44,206 bases of DNA from NCBI GenBank assembly GCA_017527625.1, contig JAFXPV010000099.1, positions 1 through 44,206 on the forward strand. Reading direction: 5' to 3'. How positions within the stretch are numbered: the stretch's first letter is position 1; each line of letters starts with the position of its first letter. This document shows, piece by piece, positions 29,874-37,719 of the stretch. A program made the translations under genes and the position numbers. Under the pieces are notes generated by a model. The model was not told the DNA's origin, did no database searches, and saw only the letters and a list, made by a program, of their open reading frames with translations. This DNA is from Bacteroidales bacterium (GTDB lineage: Bacteria; Bacteroidota; Bacteroidia; Bacteroidales; UBA932).

Positions 29874-32800
29874 TCAATCTTTCAGCAGAAAGTTCAGCAT
29901 AGTGCTTATGATATGGTCACACTGGCGTGTCGAAGTCAAAGCCTCGATGGGGAATCCGAGACTGACGCAGCGGTAGTCCTTGCCTTTGTATGCGACGCCA
30001 GCCGATATGTTGCTGTCGCCGTAGCGGCAGATAGTCGAAGCATTTTTCTCAGGCACGAGGCCATCTGCCATTTCGACGCAGTATACATCCTTGCCCGGGC
30101 GGTTGTTGATGTTGTAGAAGCTGTCCCGCCGTATGCCAAGTTTGTTGTCCACAGTCTTCACCAGCCCGCTGGCTGTGGCGTCGTAGTTCATATAGCTGTA
30201 TTTGAGGACCTCTTTGGCGAAGGCAATCTCGCTTTCGAGCACATTCCTGCGGTATTCCGCATCGGTCTTGATGTCGTAAATGAAGTGGTGGCTGTCCGAT
30301 GCTATGTTGGCCCCGGAGATGAGGATGTTGCCTCCCGCGGCAGTGTATTTGCGCAGGGCTGACATCAGCTCGGGAGTGAATACGACATATCTGAGACTTT
30401 GCTGCAGGGCGGCTGCAGAGCTGTCCCGCACCACTCCGGCAACCGTGCGGATCTGCTTGCCGCAGATTATGTCGACGGCGGGGTAGGAACTCAGGTCCAG
30501 CCGCCCGACCGCAGATGCGGCTGCTGAGGTGAAGCTGTATCCGGCTTTCATTATGGCAGCACCGTGTATCAGCGGGTAGTCGAAACTGTTGCCGGCGAAG
30601 ACGGCTCCTTCGTATTCGTAAGAGGATGCGCCGAAACCGGGGTTGTCGTCATCAACCCAGGGCTGGCTCCTGTCGAATTCAGTCATCGGGCCGACATAGG
30701 ATATTTCGCGGTGATAGGCCACTCCGGCATCCACGCGATCGAGGAAGCCTGCCCGAGAGGAATCGGCAGTGGCGAAAGATGCCGGCGCCGCGACTCTGGT
30801 GAAGTTGTTCAGCACCATTATGACGTCTGAAGGATTGCTCCTGTTGATGCCGGCGGACAGTATCTCGCTCTCGAAGCTTTCACCGCCTTCATTGACTGCA
30901 GTCACCTTGAAACTGTATATTTTCCCAGGACTCATCAGCACCGAATAACCGTTGCCACGGACATAGGTTCCGTTGTCAAAGCCGTCTTTTCCGTCCGCGG
31001 GCTCGCTGCCGTTGTATAACACGGCCGCAGGGTCGGTGATGCGGGTGTAGACTATGTATCCTGTCGGGTCGCTGCTGTCTTCAAGGCGGTCCATCCGGGG
31101 CTGCCACTCCAGGTTGGCGGCATTGCCGTTGACCGATATCGCAAAATCCTTGACCGGCAGGGGCTGGACCACGTAATCCTCGTTGTTGATGTATGAAAGG
31201 TACTTTAGTATGCCTTTATAGACGGCTCTGGAAGCTATGAAGCGGAAAGACGGGTCGAGGCCGAGGCGCATATCGGCGAAATTCTGGTGGGAGAGAAGTT
31301 CCAGCAGCATCGTCGGAATCTCCGGAACCCTGGACTCGTAGTAATTGCGGCTGTATATCTCCCTGCGGCTCCACTTCGGCTCGTAGGTTGCCTTGATGTC
31401 GTGGACGACCTGGCTCTGCACTATGTCGACCAGTTCCCGGGCTATGATGCGGTCAGCTCCGTTCTTGTACTTGACAGAACGCTCTGAAGTTTCGGTGTAG
31501 ATGCCCAGGGTGCCTACGATCGAATCGGTCATCGACAGACCTGCGTCGGAATGGAATGCAAGGGCAAGGTCGACAGGCACGTTGTAGCCCTTGCTTCCGG
31601 GAATGCGATATGTGCCTCCCAGCAAGGCATTGACCCATTCGGCACGGGAGCGGTAGTCATCGCGGTAGTCATCCTGGTTCATAGAGGGACTGTAAACACT
31701 CTCGTCCATACCGGCAAACTGGAGGTAGTATCGTGCGCCTTCGGCAAAACGGGGAAGGCCGGAAGTGGTGGCTTCGGCTTTGTATTCCCGCTCTATCGGC
31801 TTGCCGTCCTCGTCGGTTTCGGCCGGCTTGCGGGCCACATTGCCCATACCTGCGCCGAAACGTACCGCATCGGCTCCGACGACTTTTTCGGGAGGCCCGA
31901 AATTGGTCAGAAGCACTCCGTGGGAAGTGGAGTCGGAACTGAACCCGAAGGTGCCGAGGTAAACCCAGGTGCCGGCGCACATCTGCTGGTTGACTTCAAA
32001 GCGGGTGGCGCCGCCGTTGTGCCTCACCCAGTAGTAGGCGTTGCTGTTGGCGCTTTTGTCCTCGGGATAGGACACATATACGGCGTACTCTCCGTTCTGG
32101 GGTACGTTGGCTCTCCAGAAGGCTGTCGACAGCTCACTGTTGTCCAAAGTACAGGATACCACCCTGGCGCTTCCCGACTTGAAGGGATTGACGCCTTCCG
32201 TCAGGGTTTCCCTGTCGGCAAATCCGGGTGCCTGGGAGCTACGCCAGCTGTTCTTGCCCTCCACCTCGAAATAATACTGTGTGCCGTTGTCGACGATGAG
32301 CATATTCCTCTGAAGGTCCCTTTCCCTGGGAAGCAGGACAGTTGCTCCCGCGTTCTCGAGCATAGGCACCAGGAAGGGGAGGACATAGCTCTGGGTGTAT
32401 ATATCTTCAACGGTGGTCATCAGGCGGCTCCGCTGCCATTCCCAGCGCTCCAGCGACTGCTCGTAGTAGTAGCCGTGGCTCTGCCACAGGGCGATGTGGC
32501 GTCCTTGCAGACCGGCCGTCGGCTGCTTGGCTTTCGACAGGTTCCTCGTCATCGGGGCCCTGCTGCGCTGCTGGGAGTGTTTCACAAAGTCCGATTCAGA
32601 TGCTTTGCCTACCTTGACCTGCTCAGCATTGAAAGTGTCGGGGAAGGCCCGGCTGTAAAGCTTTTCAATCTTGTTGCCGTCCGAGTAGATGGCGAAATTT
32701 TCTGCGTGGGCTTTGTATTTTTCAGGAAAATGCTTGCGGACGAGTTCATATATCGCATCTATGTCGTTCTTGCGCAGCGGCTGCTCGCTCAGAAAGAGGT

Positions 32801-32999
32801 TGAAATGCACTTCCGCCGGCCCTGAATTGCGGATATAGAAATGCCGTACGCGCACGGTGTCCTTCCATTGGGTCCTGTCGCCGAAATATTCGGATACAGC
32901 ATCGGCGGCCGGCTGGAAAAGTTGTTGTATGGACTGTGCGGCAGCGTTGAAAGACAGGCTCAGCAGCAGCGAGACGACTACAGTGAAAAGCTTTTTCAT
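29874..32999 (-). CDS. Exported cell-wall amidase-like protein with a golvesin-type insert and fibronectin III domain
   Basis: A 1,041-residue protein, often annotated in Bacteroidota as xanthan lyase or golvesin-domain protein. Signal peptide 1-22. An Amidase_3-like fold (N-acetylmuramoyl-L-alanine amidase, Zn-dependent) is split. The first half holds IALWQSHGYYYE (169-180, metal His175); the second holds VDLALAFHSDAG (476-487) and MLLELLSHQN, where the catalytic Glu is expected. Between them, about residues 255-385, sits a golvesin C-terminal-like beta domain. A fibronectin III domain (about 655-735) and a large C-terminal domain follow. Likely acts on peptidoglycan in the periplasm. Its ATG overlaps the HAD gene stop. 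Confidence 0.85.
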   Translation of the reverse strand: MKKLFTVVVSLLLSLSFNAAAQSIQQLFQPAADAVSEYFGDRTQWKDTVRVRHFYIRNSGPAEVHFNLFLSEQPLRKNDIDAIYELVRKHFPEKYKAHAENFAIYSDGNKIEKLYSRAFPDTFNAEQVKVGKASESDFVKHSQQRSRAPMTRNLSKAKQPTAGLQGRHIALWQSHGYYYEQSLERWEWQRSRLMTTVEDIYTQSYVLPFLVPMLENAGATVLLPRERDLQRNMLIVDNGTQYYFEVEGKNSWRSSQAPGFADRETLTEGVNPFKSGSARVVSCTLDNSELSTAFWRANVPQNGEYAVYVSYPEDKSANSNAYYWVRHNGGATRFEVNQQMCAGTWVYLGTFGFSSDSTSHGVLLTNFGPPEKVVGADAVRFGAGMGNVARKPAETDEDGKPIEREYKAEATTSGLPRFAEGARYYLQFAGMDESVYSPSMNQDDYRDDYRSRAEWVNALLGGTYRIPGSKGYNVPVDLALAFHSDAGLSMTDSIVGTLGIYTETSERSVKYKNGADRIIARELVDIVQSQVVHDIKATYEPKWSRREIYSRNYYESRVPEIPTMLLELLSHQNFADMRLGLDPSFRFIASRAVYKGILKYLSYINNEDYVVQPLPVKDFAISVNGNAANLEWQPRMDRLEDSSDPTGYIVYTRITDPAAVLYNGSEPADGKDGFDNGTYVRGNGYSVLMSPGKIYSFKVTAVNEGGESFESEILSAGINRSNPSDVIMVLNNFTRVAAPASFATADSSRAGFLDRVDAGVAYHREISYVGPMTEFDRSQPWVDDDNPGFGASSYEYEGAVFAGNSFDYPLIHGAAIMKAGYSFTSAAASAVGRLDLSSYPAVDIICGKQIRTVAGVVRDSSAAALQQSLRYVVFTPELMSALRKYTAAGGNILISGANIASDSHHFIYDIKTDAEYRRNVLESEIAFAKEVLKYSYMNYDATASGLVKTVDNKLGIRRDSFYNINNRPGKDVYCVEMADGLVPEKNASTICRYGDSNISAGVAYKGKDYRCVSLGFPIEALTSTRQCDHIISTMLNFLLKD

Positions 33000-33844
33000 T
33001 GACGGGTCTTTTTCTGCATAAGGTGATAGTTGCTTTCAGCCTTTATTTTGTCGATGATGGAACTGACCGTAGCGAAAATCTCGCCCTGAGGTGAATAGTC
33101 GGCGTTGCAGATGAAATTGACGCGTCCCTGGTTCAGAAGCTTGCGGGCGGTGGCGACCTTTTTCTTGTTGTCTTTCTGGTATATTGCTATTGAATTGCCG
33201 TCGAACATCTTGACTATCTTCATACAGGGCACGTCAGTGTCTCCGTCTCCGAAATAGATCATATTGGTGAATGGAATCCTCTTGTCCTCGTCGCGGCGGC
33301 TGTCGTTGACCAACTTGTTGTCGCTGATGTCCATTATGCCTTTGGAAATCTTGAAGAGGAACTGCGTCTTGGCAGTATAGTCGACAGCGACTGCAGGCCA
33401 TCTGGCGATGCCGTCGGCATCGTAGAGGAACGAGCAGGCGAACACTTTCTTGAACTGCCCGGCTATCGATGTGGATTCGATGAGTTCGGTCAGGCCCGAG
33501 GAAATGACATAGTGCTCGACCTTTACGCCTTTTGAAAAGCCGTAGGAATTGATGAGGCTGAACCATTCGCTGACACCGTTGAAGAGCTCGATCTGCGGGC
33601 CGAACTGCTCCAGGAAAGGGCGGGTGAGGGGGATGTTCATCCTGGCCGCTTCATCTATCATTACTTTCATATAAGCGAGCACGCTGCACATCGACTTGTC
33701 GATGCCGAGGCCGTTGCTGGCGCTCCAGAAGCCTTCTACTGTGTTGCCGAGAGCCTGGATCAGGCCGTATTCCTGCATATTGGCAGGAGAGAGCGTCCCG
33801 TCGAAATCATAAATCAGGGCCACTATAGGTTTTTTCAGAGACAT
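32996..33844 (-). CDS. HAD-superfamily phosphatase
   Basis: A 282-residue HAD hydrolase. I choose the ATG complementary to 33842-33844 (MSLKKPIVALIYDFDGT). A GTG six codons upstream is in frame but overlaps the -7 box TATCTTTG. The motifs are YDFDGTLSP with Asp13 and Asp15, SSGLTEL for motif 2, and YFGDGDTDVPCMK for motif 4. A sizeable cap lies between motifs 1 and 2. Members of this subgroup are described as haloacid dehalogenase-like hydrolases; the substrate is unknown. It is the first gene of a four-gene operon whose second gene is the golvesin/amidase gene (4-bp overlap). Confidence 0.88.
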   Translation of the reverse strand: MSLKKPIVALIYDFDGTLSPANMQEYGLIQALGNTVEGFWSASNGLGIDKSMCSVLAYMKVMIDEAARMNIPLTRPFLEQFGPQIELFNGVSEWFSLINSYGFSKGVKVEHYVISSGLTELIESTSIAGQFKKVFACSFLYDADGIARWPAVAVDYTAKTQFLFKISKGIMDISDNKLVNDSRRDEDKRIPFTNMIYFGDGDTDVPCMKIVKMFDGNSIAIYQKDNKKKVATARKLLNQGRVNFICNADYSPQGEIFATVSSIIDKIKAESNYHLMQKKTRQ

Positions 33845-33861
33845 TTTTACTACTTTTGACA

Positions 33862-33869
33862 CAAAGATA
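33862..33869 (-). promoter_or_regulatory. -7 promoter element for the HAD/amidase operon
   Basis: TATCTTTG on the minus strand, 17 bp from the chosen ATG. It decides the start: the alternative GTG at 33860-33862 overlaps the box and would not be transcribed. Confidence 0.45.
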
Positions 33870-33930
33870 ATAAACCAAATCCTCTCTCGTTAGTCTAACA
33901 GTGCAAATCATATAAAATAAAGTAAAGACA

Positions 33931-34692
33931 ATGAAAAAGTTTATCCTTGCATTAGGCGCAGCGCTGATCTGCACCATTTCTCTTGCCCAACCTCCTATGG
34001 GCGGCGGATTTCCCGGTGGTGGCGGATTTCCCGGCGGAGGATTTCCCGGCGGCGGTATGCCTCCCGGAATGATGATGGGTATGTTCGGAATGGATGTCTC
34101 GACTTTCAGCAGCGTCGAGGTGGCAAAGGCCCAGGCTGAAGCATTCAAGTCAATCCTTGACCTTTCCGACAAGCAGCAGAAGAAGATATACAGGGTGGAA
34201 CTGAAAGTCGCCGATGAGCGATATATGGACCTCCTCAAAGAGCAGAGCAACAACCGCCAGCGCGGCGGCGGTATGCCCCGTGGCACTTTCGGTCCCAATA
34301 TGAACGGTGGCTTCACCGGTGGCGGCCGTCCCGGTATGCCTCCGGCAGGTGCTCCCGGAATGGAAGTCCAGCAGGAACAGGATGATGACCCCCTGTCTAC
34401 ATCAGAAGATATGATCACCGACGTTGACAAACTCAGAAAATACGACGGAATGCGCGTAAAGCAGTTCAAAAAGATACTGACTCCCGAGCAGATCGAGAAG
34501 TGGGAGCATTATAAGGAAGTGCGTTACGAAAGAGCAGTGAAGAGGGCTGAAATGGCAGCCCGGGCTGCAGCAGCCGCTGCAGCAGAAGGCCAGCAGGGCC
34601 AGGCTCCCGCAGGATACCAGGGTGGCTTCCCCGGTGGTGCACCTGGCGGTTATCCCGGTGGCGCACCTGGCGGAGCCCCCACAGGCAATTAA
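33931..34692 (+). CDS. Exported Gly/Pro-rich protein with a Spy-like helical core
   Basis: A 253-residue protein with a Sec signal peptide (MKKFILALGAALICTISLAQ). Gly/Pro/Met repeats of GGGFPGG type fill residues 22-50, and GGAPGGYPGG repeats form the C-terminus (about 228-253). Between them are helical, charged segments: FKSILDLSDKQQKKIYRVEL (about 71-90) and LRKYDGMRVKQFKKILTPEQIEKW (about 167-190). The pattern of LxLSDxQ and LTPEQ resembles Bacteroidota relatives of Spy/CpxP or DUF4890 proteins, which are periplasmic and stress-linked in other bacteria. Function here is inferred only from that likeness. A strong terminator follows the stop. Confidence 0.75.
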   Translation: MKKFILALGAALICTISLAQPPMGGGFPGGGGFPGGGFPGGGMPPGMMMGMFGMDVSTFSSVEVAKAQAEAFKSILDLSDKQQKKIYRVELKVADERYMDLLKEQSNNRQRGGGMPRGTFGPNMNGGFTGGGRPGMPPAGAPGMEVQQEQDDDPLSTSEDMITDVDKLRKYDGMRVKQFKKILTPEQIEKWEHYKEVRYERAVKRAEMAARAAAAAAAEGQQGQAPAGYQGGFPGGAPGGYPGGAPGGAPTGN

Positions 34693-34713
34693 AGGTCTCA
34701 TTACCCCATAACG

Positions 34714-34747
34714 ACTCCCAAATCAGCCCTGATTTGGGAGTTTTTTT
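34714..34747 (+). terminator. Intrinsic terminator after the Gly/Pro-rich protein gene
   Basis: A 12-bp perfect stem, CTCCCAAATCAG (34715-34726) with CTGATTTGGGAG (34729-34740), followed by T7. Confidence 0.9.
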
Positions 34748-34805
34748 CGGATATTATGATTACCTTTACACTATTGTACGTAATAACCTAACCTGAAACC
34801 AATAA

Positions 34806-36527
34806 ATGGAAAACGCTGTTAAGACTCCGTGGTATAAATTCCTGAACGGAGTTCCTGCCCACCTGGATTATTTCCAGGGTTCGATGTTCGACAAAGTATC
34901 TTGGATAGCTGAGAAATATCCCAACAACATCGCCTTCGACTTTATGGGCAAGTCGACTCCATACAAGAAATTCATCAAGAAGACTGAAATGTGCGCAAAG
35001 GCGCTCAAAACCATAGGTATACGTGAGGGTGACTGTGTGACCATCGCTATGCCCAACTGCCCCCAGGCAATCTATATGTTCTACGCCGTGAATCTGGTGG
35101 GCGGCATCGCCAGTATGGTGCACCCGCTGTCGAGCGAGAAGGAGATAGAGTTCTACCTCAATGAGTCGAAGAGCGTCACCATCATCACCCTTGACCAGTT
35201 CTACGGCAAGGTTGAAAGGATACGCAAGAACACCAGCGTGGTCAACGTGATCATCGCCAAGATCAAGGACGAACTCGCCCAGCCTCTGAAAACCGGTTTT
35301 ATGCTCACTGAAGGCCGCAAGATCGCCAGAATTCCCGATGATGCTCCCGTCATTATGTGGAATGATTTTATGAAGCTTTCAAAGTGCTGTTTCTATAACT
35401 ATAAGGTAGAACGCAAGAGCGAAGACCCCGCTGTCATCCTGTATTCCGGCGGTACTACAGGCACCACCAAAGGCATCGTGCTTACCAATGCAAACTTCAA
35501 TGCGCTCTCTCAGCAGATCATTGCCACCAACCCTATGTTCGAGCCCGGCGACAAGATGCTGGCCGCTATGCCTGTGTTCCACGGCTTCGGCCTCGGCGTG
35601 TGCATCCACTCGATGCTGGCCAGCGGCGGCCGCTGCGTGCTCGTGCCCCGTTTCACCGCCAAGAGCTACTCGAAGCTCATCACCAAATACAAATGCAACT
35701 TTATGGCGGGCGTTCCCACGCTTTACGAAGCTCTGCTCCGTCTCCCCAATATGAAGAAGGCAGACCTCAGCCACCTCAAAGGCGTCTTCAGCGGCGGCGA
35801 TTCATTATCAATCGAGCTCAAGAAGCGTTTCGACGCATTCCTGAAGGAACATAAGGCTACTATCCAGGTACGCGAAGGCTACGGCACAACCTAGTGCGTA
35901 ACTGCTTCCTGCCTCACGCCGACCGGCCTGGCCAAGGAGGGCAGCATCGGTATTCCTTTCCCCGACACTTACTACAAGATAGTCAAGCCCGGCACCATCG
36001 ACGAAGTGCCCTACGGCGATGAGGGCGAAATCACCCTTTCAGGCCCCACCGTGATGGCTTGCTACTACAATAAACCCGAAGAGACAGCCAACACGCTGCG
36101 CAAGCACGCGGACGGCCGCATCTGGCTTCATACCGGCGACCTGGGAACTATGGACGAGGACGGATACATCTATTTCAAGGGCCGTATCAAGAGGATGATC
36201 ATCACTTCCGGCTATAACGTGTATCCCGCTCAGCTTGAAAACATACTTGATGCCCACGATTTCGTGCATATGAGCTGCATCATCGGCGTTCCCGACCCTT
36301 ATAAGATCCAGAAGGTGAAAGCATTCGTTATGCTCAAGCCCGGTGTGGCTCCCAATGATGAAACCAAGCAGACCCTGCTCGACTACTGCCGCAAGTACAT
36401 CGCAAAATACGCAATGCCGTATGACATAGAATTCCGCGACGAACTTCCCAAGACACTTGTAGGCAAGGTGGCCTACAGGGTCCTCGAAGAAGAAGAGGCT
36501 AAAAAACGTGAGGAGCAGAAAGAATAA
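34806..36527 (+). pseudogene. Long-chain acyl-CoA ligase (AMP-forming), interrupted by an in-frame TAG
   Basis: Read through, this is a 573-residue ANL-superfamily acyl-CoA synthetase, which activates a fatty or related acid with ATP and CoA. The P-loop reads YSGGTTGTTKG (near residue 215). The A5 motif should read GYGTTE, but residue 363 is TAG (35892-35894): GYGTT*CVTASCLTP. A single change from GAG would explain it, and the Glu is the conserved Mg-binding residue. After it the frame continues normally with GDLGTMDEDGYIYFKGRIKRM and YPAQLE. So this is a recent nonsense mutation or a sequence error. Its end overlaps the next acyltransferase gene by 20 bp, suggesting one lipid-related unit. 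Confidence 0.85.
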
Positions 36528-37719
36528 CAGTCTTGCCAAAGGTCTTGGCCTGCAGAAATTTATGTACCGTTTCTGCCAGATTTTCATTGGTCCCTGGCTG
36601 TTCCTTCTGTATCATTTCCATCCCAAACCCTGCAAGGTCAAAGCAAAGACCTTTCTGGTGGTGTGCAACCACACCCAGAACCTTGACCCGGCACTTATGG
36701 TGCTAGGACTCAACCGTCATATGCGTTTCGTGGCCAATTCAACGCTCGGCAAAGGATTCGGCGGACGCCTTTTCGTCTTTTTCTTCGGCCTGATACTGAG
36801 GGAAAAAGGCGCCAAGGGAGATGTTGTAATCAAGCAGATTGAGGATAACCTGCGCGCCGGTGCGTCAGTCGGGCTTTTCCCGGAAGGCAACCGCAGCTGG
36901 GACGGAGTGTCGGAGTTCATCTCCCGCAGGACTGCGCGGATGGCCAGGGAATCCGGCGCTGCGCTCGTCACTTACAGAATTACCGGTGGATATCTTCTCA
37001 AGCCGCGCTGGGCCGTGACCAAGCGCAAAGGGCCGATGCGCGGAGAACTCGTACACGAGCTTTCGCCTGAACAGCTGGCATCGATGACTGAAGAAGAAGT
37101 ATACAAGGTAATGTGCGATGACCTTTATGTCGACGCATATAAGGAGCAGGAACTGCACGGCGACGTGTATCGCGGCGAACGGCTTGCCGAAGGAATGCAG
37201 TATGCGGCATACCTCTGTCCCTGCTGCCACCGCTTCGGCACTATCGAGACTTCCGGAAATGATATAAGCTGCAGTTGCGGGTTGAAAGCCACCTATAACC
37301 AGTATGGCCGGATCGTGGGGCCGAAGCTGCCTTTCGACACGATGCGTGACTGGAACCAGTTCCAGAAGGAATGGCTGGCTGCAAATGCTGATTCTCTGCG
37401 TGCTAGGACCAACCAGCCCATATTCTCTGACAGTCACTTCTCTGTTACAAGGATTGCTGACGGTGTGTCATCGGACCTTTCGCACGATGCGACACTTTCG
37501 CTGTTCGGCGACCGTCTTGAGATATCATTCCCCGACGGCAGCAATGAGAAATTAGTTTACGACTTGTCGGAAGTGACAGGTGTGGGCAATTTCCTGGCCC
37601 GCTCCGTCTATTTTAACTGCGGCAGCAACCTGCGCTACCAGATGGTAGCGAGCAATGCCATTTCAGTGCTGAAGTATTACGCCCTGTGGAGGGTGCTGAC
37701 AGGCAGGGAGTATCTATAA
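36508..37719 (+). CDS. PlsC-type acyltransferase with C-terminal zinc ribbon
   Basis: A 403-residue protein with two parts. The N-terminal acyltransferase domain has a canonical HX4D block, CNHTQNLDPAL (His55, Asp60), and FPEGNRS (124-130). The C-terminal part carries a zinc-ribbon-like set, CPCCHRF (237-243) and CSCG (255-258), and a beta-rich domain of about 145 residues that I do not recognise. It probably makes phosphatidic acid or a related lipid, with the acyl group perhaps supplied by the overlapping acyl-CoA ligase. A later start at Met19 (36562) would avoid the overlap and is possible. Its end overlaps that of the Hdr-like membrane gene by 6 bp. Confidence 0.83.
   Translation: MRSRKNNSLAKGLGLQKFMYRFCQIFIGPWLFLLYHFHPKPCKVKAKTFLVVCNHTQNLDPALMVLGLNRHMRFVANSTLGKGFGGRLFVFFFGLILREKGAKGDVVIKQIEDNLRAGASVGLFPEGNRSWDGVSEFISRRTARMARESGAALVTYRITGGYLLKPRWAVTKRKGPMRGELVHELSPEQLASMTEEEVYKVMCDDLYVDAYKEQELHGDVYRGERLAEGMQYAAYLCPCCHRFGTIETSGNDISCSCGLKATYNQYGRIVGPKLPFDTMRDWNQFQKEWLAANADSLRARTNQPIFSDSHFSVTRIADGVSSDLSHDATLSLFGDRLEISFPDGSNEKLVYDLSEVTGVGNFLARSVYFNCGSNLRYQMVASNAISVLKYYALWRVLTGREYL

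Noticed and set aside
31551..32825. Long open frame on the plus strand opposite the amidase gene
   Set aside because: It is antisense to a protein with clear domains and signal peptide, has no recognisable motif, and reflects the GC-rich codon pattern. The same holds for open frames opposite purL (15040-16344) and the acyltransferase gene (9536-10516).
33990..34060. CRISPR-like or satellite repeat
   Set aside because: The repeats are short, in frame and encode Gly/Pro tracts of an exported protein; there are no spacers.
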